Below are positions 8,068 to 14,642 of a stretch of DNA of 40,633 bases, in pieces. The stretch is taken from contig JAFQFH010000008.1 of the NCBI GenBank assembly GCA_017398685.1, positions 1 through 40,633 of the forward strand. Reading direction: 5' to 3'. The notes under the pieces were generated by a model. It was given only the letters and a program-made list of their open reading frames with translations, had not been told where the DNA came from and did not search any database. Numbering within the stretch: position 1 is the stretch's first letter; each line of letters starts with the position of its first letter. The position numbers and the translations under genes are program-made. The stretch comes from Oscillospiraceae bacterium. Lineage in GTDB: Bacteria; Bacillota; Clostridia; Oscillospirales; Oscillospiraceae.

Positions 8068-9024
8068 ATGATTGACAGACTTGGCCGAAATATTAATTAT
8101 ATGCGCATCTCCGTAACGGAGCTTTGCAACCTCCGCTGCCGCTACTGCATGCCGGCGGACGGCGTGTGTGACAAGAAAAGCCACGCAGAAATGCTCACAG
8201 AGGATGAGATGATAGCCGCCATCCGCGCCGCAGCCTCTCTGGGCGTGCGAAAGCTTCGCATAACCGGCGGTGAGCCGCTGGTGAAGAAAAATATAGTCTC
8301 CATCTGCAAGAGGGCGGCTGAAGTGGAAGGCATTGAGGAAGTCTGCCTCACCACAAACGGCATACGGCTCACCGAGCTTGCAAAGCCTTTGAAGGCGGCG
8401 GGCGTAAACCGTCTCAACCTGAGCCTTGATACTCTCAGTGCCGAAAAGTATGCCTATATCACCAGAATTGGCAGTATTGAGCAGTTCTGGGCAGGCTTTG
8501 ACGCGGCCATGGATGCAGGCTTTGACAAGCTGAAGATAAACTCCGTTCTCATCGGCGGCTTCAATGACGATGAAATAGAAGAGCTTGCAAAGCTCACCAT
8601 GAAATACCCCATTGATGTGCGCTTTATTGAGATGATGCCCATGTACGACAGCGGCGACTTCAAGGAGGCCAGCTTCATTCCCTATACAAAGGTGCTGGAA
8701 AAGCTGCCCGAGGCCGAGGCTATGCCCCCGGACGGCGGCGTTGCCAAGCTCTACAGACTCCCCGGTGCACTGGGCAATATCGGCCTGATAAGCCCCATCA
8801 ATGCCCACTTCTGTGCCGAGTGCAACCGCATCCGCCTGACATCCGACGGCAAGCTCAAGCCCTGCCTCCACTCCGGTGACGAATATTCCCTCAAGGGGCT
8901 TGACTATGAGGAAATGCGCGCTATGATGGAGTCGGTCATATGGAATAAGCCTGAGTGGCACGGTGATCTTGACGCTATCCACCGCTCCAGAGCGGGACGC
9001 AATATGAATGAGATCGGAGGATAA
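8068..9024 (+). CDS. moaA: GTP 3',8-cyclase MoaA
   Basis: A radical-SAM enzyme for the first step of pterin cofactor synthesis, converting GTP to 3',8-cyclo-7,8-dihydro-GTP. The 318 residues have the N-terminal cluster motif C20-x3-C24-x2-C27 (CNLRCRYC), a GGEPL motif, and a C-terminal cluster region with FCAECNRIRLTSDGKLKPCL. The protein ends in Gly-Gly, as MoaA proteins do for GTP handling. The codons for that Gly-Gly also form the GGAGG ribosome site of moaC, so the sequence does double duty. AGGTGAAG lies upstream of the ATG. It is followed immediately by moaC and mogA. Confidence 0.97.
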   Translation: MIDRLGRNINYMRISVTELCNLRCRYCMPADGVCDKKSHAEMLTEDEMIAAIRAAASLGVRKLRITGGEPLVKKNIVSICKRAAEVEGIEEVCLTTNGIRLTELAKPLKAAGVNRLNLSLDTLSAEKYAYITRIGSIEQFWAGFDAAMDAGFDKLKINSVLIGGFNDDEIEELAKLTMKYPIDVRFIEMMPMYDSGDFKEASFIPYTKVLEKLPEAEAMPPDGGVAKLYRLPGALGNIGLISPINAHFCAECNRIRLTSDGKLKPCLHSGDEYSLKGLDYEEMRAMMESVIWNKPEWHGDLDAIHRSRAGRNMNEIGG

Positions 9025-9025
9025 G

Positions 9026-9508
9026 ATGGGCGATTTTACTCATTTCAACGAACAGGGCAGGGCCAAAATGGTGGACGTGGGCGAAAAGCCCATCAGCCAG
9101 CGTGTTGCTGTGGCAGCGGCACGGGTTTTGGTCAATGAACATACCTTTTCACTTATAAAAAGCGGCGGCATGAAAAAAGGCGATGTGCTCACAGTTGCCC
9201 AGATTGCCGGCGTAATGGGCGCAAAGCGCACCCCTGACCTTATCCCCATGTGCCATCCCATACTCATGGACGGCATCAATCTTGAGCTTTCTCTGGACGA
9301 GGCAAGACTCAGCGTTGAGATAAAGGCCGAGGTTCGCTGTGACGGACGCACCGGCGTGGAGATGGAAGCCCTTACCGCCGTTTCCACCGCCGCCCTCACC
9401 GTCTATGATATGTGCAAGGCCGTCCAGAAGGACATGACGATTACGGACATCCGCCTTCTCAGCAAAACCGGCGGCGTCCACGGGGACTACTTTAGGGAGG
9501 ATATGTAA
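9026..9508 (+). CDS. moaC: cyclic pyranopterin monophosphate synthase MoaC
   Basis: Converts the MoaA product into cPMP. The 160 residues have the expected family core: MVDVGEKPISQRVAVAAARV near the N-terminus, IPMCHPI (about 75-81), GVEMEALTAVSTAALTVYDM and KTGG near the end. The ATG at 9026 is chosen because GGAGG sits five bases upstream and the protein then begins MGDFTHF, as in relatives. An ATG at 9008 would put the ribosome site inside the gene. It starts one base after the moaA stop and abuts mogA. Confidence 0.97.
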   Translation: MGDFTHFNEQGRAKMVDVGEKPISQRVAVAAARVLVNEHTFSLIKSGGMKKGDVLTVAQIAGVMGAKRTPDLIPMCHPILMDGINLELSLDEARLSVEIKAEVRCDGRTGVEMEALTAVSTAALTVYDMCKAVQKDMTITDIRLLSKTGGVHGDYFREDM

Positions 9509-10012
9509 ATGAGCTACAAAGCAGCAGTCATCACCATAAGCGACAAAGGCTACAGAGGGGAGCGGGAGGACACCAGCGGCCCCAATCTTGTGAATATACT
9601 CCGCGATAAGGGCATGGATGTGTGCTACACTACCATCATTCCCGATGACATGGAAATGATAAAGGCAGAACTTATAAAGTGCGCCGACGAGCTTAATATA
9701 ACCCTCGTCCTAACCACCGGCGGCACCGGCTTCTCCCCCCGGGACATTACCCCCGAAGCCACCATGGCAGTGGTGGAGCGCCCCACCCCCGGTATACCCG
9801 AGGCCATGCGCGCCGAATCCATGAAAATAACTCCCCGGGGCTGCCTGAGCCGCAGCGCGGCGGGTATCCGCAAAAACAGCCTCATCATAAACCTCCCCGG
9901 CAGCAAGAAGGCCTCTCAGGAAAATCTGCTGGGCGTTATCGACGCCGTAGAGCATGGGCTTGAGATGCTGTGCTCTCAGGGCAGCGCAAATTGTGCGGAA
10001 GCTGCAAAATAA
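9509..10012 (+). CDS. mogA: molybdopterin adenylyltransferase (MogA/MoaB family)
   Basis: Activates molybdopterin by adenylylation before metal insertion by MoeA. The 167 residues have the MoCF-biosynthesis fold: VITISDKGYRGEREDTSGP near the N-terminus, LTTGGTGFSPRDITPEAT (about 70-87), and INLPGS near the C-terminus. The ATG directly follows the moaC TAA, with GGGAGG 10 bases upstream. It is the last gene of the plus-strand operon, closed by the hairpin at 10022-10057. MogA and MoaB are close relatives; the operon context supports the adenylyltransferase role. Confidence 0.93.
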   Translation: MSYKAAVITISDKGYRGEREDTSGPNLVNILRDKGMDVCYTTIIPDDMEMIKAELIKCADELNITLVLTTGGTGFSPRDITPEATMAVVERPTPGIPEAMRAESMKITPRGCLSRSAAGIRKNSLIINLPGSKKASQENLLGVIDAVEHGLEMLCSQGSANCAEAAK

Positions 10013-10021
10013 GAATGCAAT

Positions 10022-10057
10022 GCAAAAGAGCCACTGCACCTGCAGCGGCTCTTTTGC
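10022..10057. terminator. bidirectional intrinsic terminator between mogA and the MoaE-like gene
   Basis: GCAAAAGAGCC (10022-10032) pairs perfectly with GGCTCTTTTGC (10047-10057). A/T-rich flanks on both sides suit convergent transcripts. Confidence 0.85.
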
Positions 10058-10456
10058 TTATTCTCCGTAAATCTCCGTCTCTACGACGCACTCATTTTTC
10101 ACGCGGCCCACCAGATATTGCAGTGCGTCCACCACATGAGGGCGGATATCCCCGCCGATGAGAACGTACATGATATCGTCTCCGGTCTGGAGCTCACCTT
10201 CATTGAGCCATACACGTATGTAGTATATCCCGTCCATCCTGTATGTGTCTTCAATAACGGCGCTTACCTTGCTCTCATCGTAGGAAAACACCATACCCAC
10301 CACTGGCTTTGTGCCATCCTCATTGTAGCGCACCTTGGCTTTTGCACTCTGGCGTACAATGCCGTTGTGGCTAAGGTACATCCCTATCTTCGGCGCGGAC
10401 TCGTGCGCCTTGGCCTCTTTCAGCCAAGCGTCCATTGACGGCGCTGTTTTCTTCAT
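10058..10456 (-). CDS. divergent MoaE-like molybdopterin synthase catalytic subunit
   Basis: A 132-residue protein that aligns by eye with the second half of MoaE: EGELQTGDDIMYVLIGGDIR corresponds to the IGELWPGDEIVFVGV region, and GRVKNECVV to the LKTRAPFWK region. K120 matches the catalytic Lys of E. coli MoaE (K119), but the second conserved Lys (K126) is not kept. The N-terminal PSMDAWLKEAK stretch is unlike classical MoaE. Proteins of this type are annotated as MoaE in anaerobes. MoaE makes molybdopterin from cPMP using a thiocarboxylated MoaD. GGGAGG lies 9 bases before the ATG and overlaps the Gly-Gly codons of the upstream small gene. It is convergent with mogA. Confidence 0.75.
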   Translation of the reverse strand: MKKTAPSMDAWLKEAKAHESAPKIGMYLSHNGIVRQSAKAKVRYNEDGTKPVVGMVFSYDESKVSAVIEDTYRMDGIYYIRVWLNEGELQTGDDIMYVLIGGDIRPHVVDALQYLVGRVKNECVVETEIYGE

Positions 10457-10460
10457 ATCA

Positions 10461-10715
10461 TCAGCCTCCCGTAGAGAGAAATTGCATGAAAAAGCGGTGA
10501 TATATGGCGGCTACATCCTCGTCTCCGCCCTCAATGTTGAGCTTTATCCGCTTTGCGGCCCATATACCCATGCCCTTGGGCTTAAGCTCGGTCAGGCTGA
10601 CGCGGGCGCTGTTGAACAAAAACACAGTGGAGCTTTCCTCTGTCACATCCTCCAGCGAACGGAAAAAGGCTCTTGCCCGCTCCATGGAAACGCTCCAGGT
10701 CTCTTCTTTAAGCAT
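10461..10715 (-). CDS. 84-residue protein with C-terminal Gly-Gly, co-transcribed with the MoaE-like gene
   Basis: Family not recognised. The start is the ATG at 10713-10715 because GGAGGTGA lies just upstream on the minus strand. The sequence suggests an N-terminal helix (about 8-24), a strand-rich middle (VFLFNSARVSL, RIKLNIEG) and a C-terminal helix (DVAAIYHRFFMQFL), ending STGG. Only 4 bases separate it from the MoaE-like gene, so they form one operon. Its position and Gly-Gly tail would suit a sulfur carrier replacing MoaD, which is otherwise absent here. Against this, the predicted fold order is not obviously beta-grasp, and the Gly-Gly codons coincide with the downstream ribosome site. 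Treat it as a hypothetical pterin-pathway protein. Confidence 0.65.
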   Translation of the reverse strand: MLKEETWSVSMERARAFFRSLEDVTEESSTVFLFNSARVSLTELKPKGMGIWAAKRIKLNIEGGDEDVAAIYHRFFMQFLSTGG

Positions 10716-10811
10716 ATATCTCACCTCCAGCATACTATATCCCAAAATCCCGGGAAAGAAAAGGGATCTGACACATATTATAAAACAAGTTTTCGTAAAA
10801 CAGCCCATATT

Positions 10812-10846
10812 CCGCGCGAAATGATACGAAATGATACCAACCGACC
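10812..10846 (+). repeat. 10-bp tandem direct-repeat operator candidate C
   Basis: CCGCG (10812-10816) precedes CGAAATGATA (10817) and an identical CGAAATGATA (10827), then a weak third unit CCAACCGACC (10837). Together with arrays A and B at 1618-1726 this gives the pattern CYGCG-CGAAAYKRTA-YGAAA. It sits directly upstream of the tupA -35 box. Confidence 0.72.
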
Positions 10847-10875
10847 TTGAGTTTGAAAATCCAATATGCTATAAT
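10847..10875 (+). promoter_or_regulatory. tupA promoter
   Basis: TTGAGT at 10847-10852, a 17-base spacer and a perfect TATAAT at 10870-10875. It closely resembles the promoter of the regulator operon in both -35 sequence and spacing. Confidence 0.8.
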
Positions 10876-11042
10876 GCCCCACGTAAATGACTGGCGGGTT
10901 TGTCAGTCTGCATATTTTTTCGTAAACGGTGGACGAGCCTTTTCCGAAAAGTCTGCGAGGCACAGAGTATCTGTGCTCTCTTGGACTGCGGACAGGCCGG
11001 TCACCTTTTATTTTTTTCATCAATATTATTGGAGGAAAAACC

Positions 11043-12002
11043 ATGAAAAAGTTTATGTCCCTGCTTCTCGCCCTGACTATGGTTCTGGCTCTGGGCACTG
11101 TCGCTTTCGCAGAAGAGCTGGTTGTTGACACCACCATCCTCAAGGAAGCCGACAACGACATGATCAACAATTACTCCGTTCTGGCTGTCAACCCCGAAGC
11201 TCCCTTCGTGGATGCTGACGGCAATGCAGTTGAAGATGTTGCTCTCAACACCGCCGGTGCTGATGCTCTCTATCAGTGGCTGGTCAGCGAGGCCGCCCTT
11301 GAGATGGCCGGCGCATACGGCGTTGAGGAGTACGGCTCCAACCTCTTCTACGTGAAGGACGATGCTCCCGTTTACGCAGGTGAGATCGCCAAGGCCACCG
11401 AGGAGACCAAGGCAATCCGTCTTTCCACCACCACTTCTGTCAATGACTCCGGTCTTCTGGGCAAGCTCCTCCCCGTTTTCGAGGAAGAGTACGGCTATGA
11501 GGTTGAGGTTTACTCCGCCGGTACCGGCAAGTCCATCAACAATGCAAAGATGGGCAATGCAGACCTGATCCTTGTCCACTCCAAGAGCCAGGAAGAAGCT
11601 TTCATCGAGGCAGGCTTTGCCCGCGTTGTTGACGGCTTTGAGAAAGAGCGCGTTACCTTCATCTACAACTACTACGTCCTCTGCGGCCCCTCTGCTGACC
11701 CCGCAGGCGTTGCCGATGCCGAGACCGTCAAGGATGCATTTGCAGCCATCGCAGAAGGCAAGTTCCAGTTCGTTTCCCGTGGCGATGCTTCCGGTACCCA
11801 CACCAAGGAAATCTCCCTCTGGCCTGAAGACCTTGGCATCACCGCTGAGGCTGAGAGCTTTGCAGACTACACCGAGTGGTACGTTTCCGCCAACACCGGC
11901 ATGGGCGCATGCCTCGTGATGGCTGAGGAACTGGGCGCCTACATCCTCACTGATAAGGCCACCTTCCTCACCTTCGTTGCCAACGACGGTGTCATGGGTT
12001 GA
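11043..12002 (+). CDS. tupA: tungstate ABC transporter substrate-binding protein TupA, apparently circularly permuted
   Basis: Extracellular tungstate-binding protein of 319 residues. The ATG at 11043 has GGAGG 8 bases upstream and begins a clear signal peptide (1-23, VAFA before EE). Oxyanion-site motifs are STTTS (128-132), SRGDASGTH (245-253) and SANTGMG (282-288). The order of parts is abnormal. Residues about 31-107 (LKEADNDMINNYSVLAVNPE, then GADALYQWLVSE and YGVEEYGSNLF) match the stretch that normally forms the C-terminus of TupA. The real C-terminus stops at AYILTDKATFLTFVANDGVMG, just where that stretch should follow. This is a circular permutation, not a duplication, because the segment occurs only once. 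No lipobox Cys is visible. Followed by a terminator, then tupB and tupC. Confidence 0.9.
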   Translation: MKKFMSLLLALTMVLALGTVAFAEELVVDTTILKEADNDMINNYSVLAVNPEAPFVDADGNAVEDVALNTAGADALYQWLVSEAALEMAGAYGVEEYGSNLFYVKDDAPVYAGEIAKATEETKAIRLSTTTSVNDSGLLGKLLPVFEEEYGYEVEVYSAGTGKSINNAKMGNADLILVHSKSQEEAFIEAGFARVVDGFEKERVTFIYNYYVLCGPSADPAGVADAETVKDAFAAIAEGKFQFVSRGDASGTHTKEISLWPEDLGITAEAESFADYTEWYVSANTGMGACLVMAEELGAYILTDKATFLTFVANDGVMG

Positions 12003-12029
12003 TTTTTGATTTGATTTAAGCTAAGATTA

Positions 12030-12060
12030 CTCCCGTGGGGGCAACCCCACGGGAGTTTTT
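12030..12060 (+). terminator. intrinsic terminator between tupA and tupB
   Basis: CTCCCGTGGGG (12030-12040), loop GCAA, CCCCACGGGAG (12045-12055), then five T. A strong hairpin inside the transport operon, so most transcripts probably stop after tupA and the binding protein is made in excess over the membrane parts (inference). Confidence 0.93.
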
Positions 12061-12077
12061 ATGAAAGGGGAGATAAG

Positions 12078-12764
12078 GTGAAAACATCAATAATGAAGGC
12101 CATTGCGCTCATTCTCTCAGCCGATGCCGAGCTTCTGGATATACTTGGTGTCACAGCTGAGATGAGTCTGCAAAGCTCTGTTATCGCCCTTCTTATCGGT
12201 GTCCCTATCGGGATCTGGCTGGGAGCAAGCAGATTTTACGGCAGAAGTGCGCTGCTGGTTGCCAACCGCACCCTGATGGGTATGCCCCCTGTGGTCTGCG
12301 GCCTTATCTTCTATATGCTCTTTTCCGGCGTTGGCCCTTTCCGCCACTTAAAGCTGCTTTTCTCTGTGAAGATAATGATAATGGCACAGGTTGTGCTGAT
12401 AACGCCCATTGTTGTTGGCAGTATGGAAGGCTATGTGGACAAGGTGGCGCCACAGGTGCGGGAAACAGCAAAGGGCCTCGGCCTTGGCAGAGTGAAAACC
12501 TTTTTCCTGCTGGTCAATGAGTGCGTATACCAGATAATATCCACCTATCTTCTGGCCTTTGCCCGCTCCATTGCGGAGGTGGGCGCAGTGAGCATGGTGG
12601 GCGGCGCTATTTCGTGGAAAACCAATGTAATGACAACTGCCATCATGCAGTATACGAACCGGGGCAACTTCACCCTTGGCATTGCGCTGGGCATAATTTT
12701 GCTGACTATATCCCTTGTTGTCAACATCGTCATATCCCTTCTGCAAAGGAGGCTGAGCCGATGA
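12078..12764 (+). CDS. tupB: tungstate ABC transporter permease TupB
   Basis: Membrane subunit that carries tungstate delivered by TupA. The 228 residues have about five hydrophobic segments. The cytoplasmic EAA-type loop that contacts the ATPase (VRETAKGLGLGRVKTF, about 128-143) is visible, as is the family stretch ARSIAEVGAVSMVGG. GTG start with GGGGAGAT upstream. The stop overlaps the tupC start (ATGA). It belongs to the Tup/Wtp-type permease group rather than ModB by its neighbours. Confidence 0.93.
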   Translation: MKTSIMKAIALILSADAELLDILGVTAEMSLQSSVIALLIGVPIGIWLGASRFYGRSALLVANRTLMGMPPVVCGLIFYMLFSGVGPFRHLKLLFSVKIMIMAQVVLITPIVVGSMEGYVDKVAPQVRETAKGLGLGRVKTFFLLVNECVYQIISTYLLAFARSIAEVGAVSMVGGAISWKTNVMTTAIMQYTNRGNFTLGIALGIILLTISLVVNIVISLLQRRLSR

Positions 12765-13414
12765 AAATAAATGCCTTTACCAAAACCTACGAGGGCCGCC
12801 GGGTGCTGGACTTTCCCGGCATGGAGCTTGAACGGGGAAAAATATACGCTGTTATCGGCGCAAACGGCAGCGGCAAATCCACCTTTGCAAAAATACTTAC
12901 AGGCGTTCTGAAAGCGGACAAGGGCAGAGTGCATACGGACGCTGCTTCCGTGGGCTATATGCCCCAGAAAAACTTTGCCTACCGCATGAGCACAAAGTCA
13001 AATATCCTGCTTGCCGGCAAAAACGAGGAGAAAGCCCGAAGGCTCATGGCAGAGCTTCAGCTGAGCCATCTTGAAAATAAACGGGCCGACCATCTTTCCG
13101 GCGGTGAGACGGCAAGAATGGCGCTGGCAAGACTTATGATGAAAAGCTTTGAGCTCGTCATATTGGACGAGCCTACCGCCGCCATGGATATGGAGAGCAC
13201 AAGCCTCTCTGAAAAGCTTATCCTTGAATACGTCAGGGAAACAGGCTGCGCCCTTGTCCTTGTCACCCACTCCCTGCAACAGGCAAGGAGAATTGCCGAC
13301 TACGCCCTTTATTTCCACAAGGGCCAGCTTCTGGAAGAGGGCAGCGCCAATAAAGTGCTCTATATCCCCGAAAAAGCAGAGACAAAGCAGTTTCTTGAAT
13401 TTTACGGTGCATAA
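12761..13414 (+). CDS. tupC: tungstate ABC transporter ATP-binding protein TupC
   Basis: ATPase subunit of 217 residues. It has Walker A GANGSGKST (about 32-40), signature LSGGETARMALARL (about 112-125), Walker B LVILDEPTA (about 136-144) and a switch His in LVTHS. The start ATG overlaps the tupB stop by 4 bases, and AAAGGAGG lies 10 bases upstream. No TOBE regulatory domain follows the ATPase core, as usual for TupC. The radical-SAM gene begins 11 bases downstream, so it is probably in the same transcript. Confidence 0.94.
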   Translation: MKINAFTKTYEGRRVLDFPGMELERGKIYAVIGANGSGKSTFAKILTGVLKADKGRVHTDAASVGYMPQKNFAYRMSTKSNILLAGKNEEKARRLMAELQLSHLENKRADHLSGGETARMALARLMMKSFELVILDEPTAAMDMESTSLSEKLILEYVRETGCALVLVTHSLQQARRIADYALYFHKGQLLEEGSANKVLYIPEKAETKQFLEFYGA

Positions 13415-13425
13415 GGAGAAAAACC

Positions 13426-14556
13426 ATGCTCAGAAAGCTTTATTTTGAGCCTACTACCCTTTGCAATCTCAACTGCAAGATGTGCTTTCGCCATACATGG
13501 TTTGACGAGAGCTTTCAGCACATGGATATGTGCCTGTTTCGCCGCGCTCTTGAAACTATGCCCAAAAGTGTGGAAACCATCTTTTTCGGCGGCATGGGTG
13601 AACCCCTTTTTCATCCGGAGATTGTTGAAATGATCCGCCTTGCCGCCGATACCGGTGCGGAGGTGGAGCTTCTTACCAACGGTACTCTGCTCACGGAAAA
13701 AATGATAAACGCTATCATTGACGCGGGCCTTTGCCGCCTTTGGATATCAATCGACGATCTGGAGACGGACTCTTCCATCAATGCCGCCAGTGAAAGCGGC
13801 GACGTGGAGCATTCCGGCCACGGTCATTCGGGCCTGGTGCTCAGCAATATCCGCCTTTTCAACCGCATACGGCAGAAAAAACTGGCCAGCACCACTCTGG
13901 GCATAACCTTTGTGGCCATGAAAAGCAATGTGCACCAGCTCGCAAAGCTGCCATTCTTTATCGCCCAACATCTGGTGGACGAGGTGAACGTCTCCAACAT
14001 CCAGCCCACGGACGAAGCCTCTCAGAGCGAAATGCTCTATACCAACATGGTCAATATGTACACAGGCCCTGCCAAGGGCAATGTACTGCCCACGGTGCGT
14101 CTGCCATTTTTTGATATGAACGTGCCTGAAGCGGCGGAGGGCATCCGCGCCCTTATGTCCAAACAGAATTTTGAGCTTAAGTTCAACGACCAGACGGTCA
14201 TGCGAAAATCCGCTTACTGCAAGTTTGTCCGGGAGGGTATGTGCTTTGTCCGGGCCGACGGTGAGGTCTGTCCCTGCATGGCACTGCTGCACAATGGCTA
14301 CACATGGATGAGCAATGTGCAGCGCAGGATAACATCCTGCTCCTTCGGAAACGTAAAGGATGCGCACCTTGAGGAAATATGGAGCTCCCGCCCATATAAG
14401 GCATTCCGGCGCAAGTTTGATGATTTTGATTTCTCCCCCTGCATGTACTGCGGCCACTGTGAGCTTTTTGCCGAGAACAAGGCCGATTGCTTCGGCAATA
14501 GCCACCCCACCTGCGGCGGCTGCCTCTGGGCCGAAGGTGTGCTGAGCTGCCCGTGA
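13426..14556 (+). CDS. radical SAM/SPASM protein, tungsten oxidoreductase maturase type
   Basis: A 376-residue radical-SAM protein. It has C13-x3-C17-x2-C20 (CNLNCKMC) for the SAM-cleaving cluster and FFGGMGEPLFHPE as the GGEP-like motif. The C-terminal SPASM-type region is rich in cysteines (YCKF, GEVCPCM, SPCMYCGHC, HPTCGGC). A short His-rich insert (HSGHGHS) lies near residue 130. A radical-SAM family associated with tungsten-cofactor oxidoreductases is known from genome context; AOR and tup neighbours support membership. The modification it makes, whether on AOR or its cofactor, is not known to me. GGAGAAAAACC precedes the ATG. The gene ends at a strong terminator. Confidence 0.85.
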   Translation: MLRKLYFEPTTLCNLNCKMCFRHTWFDESFQHMDMCLFRRALETMPKSVETIFFGGMGEPLFHPEIVEMIRLAADTGAEVELLTNGTLLTEKMINAIIDAGLCRLWISIDDLETDSSINAASESGDVEHSGHGHSGLVLSNIRLFNRIRQKKLASTTLGITFVAMKSNVHQLAKLPFFIAQHLVDEVNVSNIQPTDEASQSEMLYTNMVNMYTGPAKGNVLPTVRLPFFDMNVPEAAEGIRALMSKQNFELKFNDQTVMRKSAYCKFVREGMCFVRADGEVCPCMALLHNGYTWMSNVQRRITSCSFGNVKDAHLEEIWSSRPYKAFRRKFDDFDFSPCMYCGHCELFAENKADCFGNSHPTCGGCLWAEGVLSCP

Positions 14557-14592
14557 AAAATTCTTTTATGCAAGGATTTCAATGCAACTGAA

Positions 14593-14638
14593 AAAATGAG
14601 CCGTCACAGCAAGTTGAAACTCTGAGACGGCTCATTTT
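14593..14638. terminator. bidirectional intrinsic terminator
   Basis: AAAATGAGCCGTC (14593-14605) pairs with GACGGCTCATTTT (14626-14638). It separates the tup/radical-SAM transcript from the convergent YczE/YitT-family gene. Confidence 0.9.
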
Positions 14639-14642
14639 ATGC

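Larger units (their letters stand above)
10716..11042. promoter_or_regulatory. divergent control region between the MoaE-like operon and tupA
   Basis: A 327-base gene-free stretch. For tupA, TTGAGT (10847-10852) and TATAAT (10870-10875) are 17 bases apart. For the minus operon, a complement TATAAT lies at 10777-10782 without a clear -35 box. The 10-bp repeat element C (10812-10846) lies between them and touches the tupA -35. The tupA leader is about 160 bases long. I see no recognisable riboswitch in it. Confidence 0.7.

Noticed and set aside
10461-10715. Calling the 84-residue protein MoaD
   Set aside because: Length and Gly-Gly fit, but no MoaD sequence signature is visible and the Gly-Gly is confounded by the overlapping ribosome site.
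10929-11042. Upstream extended start for tupA
   Set aside because: It would precede the signal peptide and the GGAGG site with an unlikely 38-residue extension.
11900-12010. TupA truncated by a frameshift or early stop
   Set aside because: No continuation of the canonical C-terminus follows in any frame before the terminator, and that segment is intact at the N-terminus, so permutation explains both ends.
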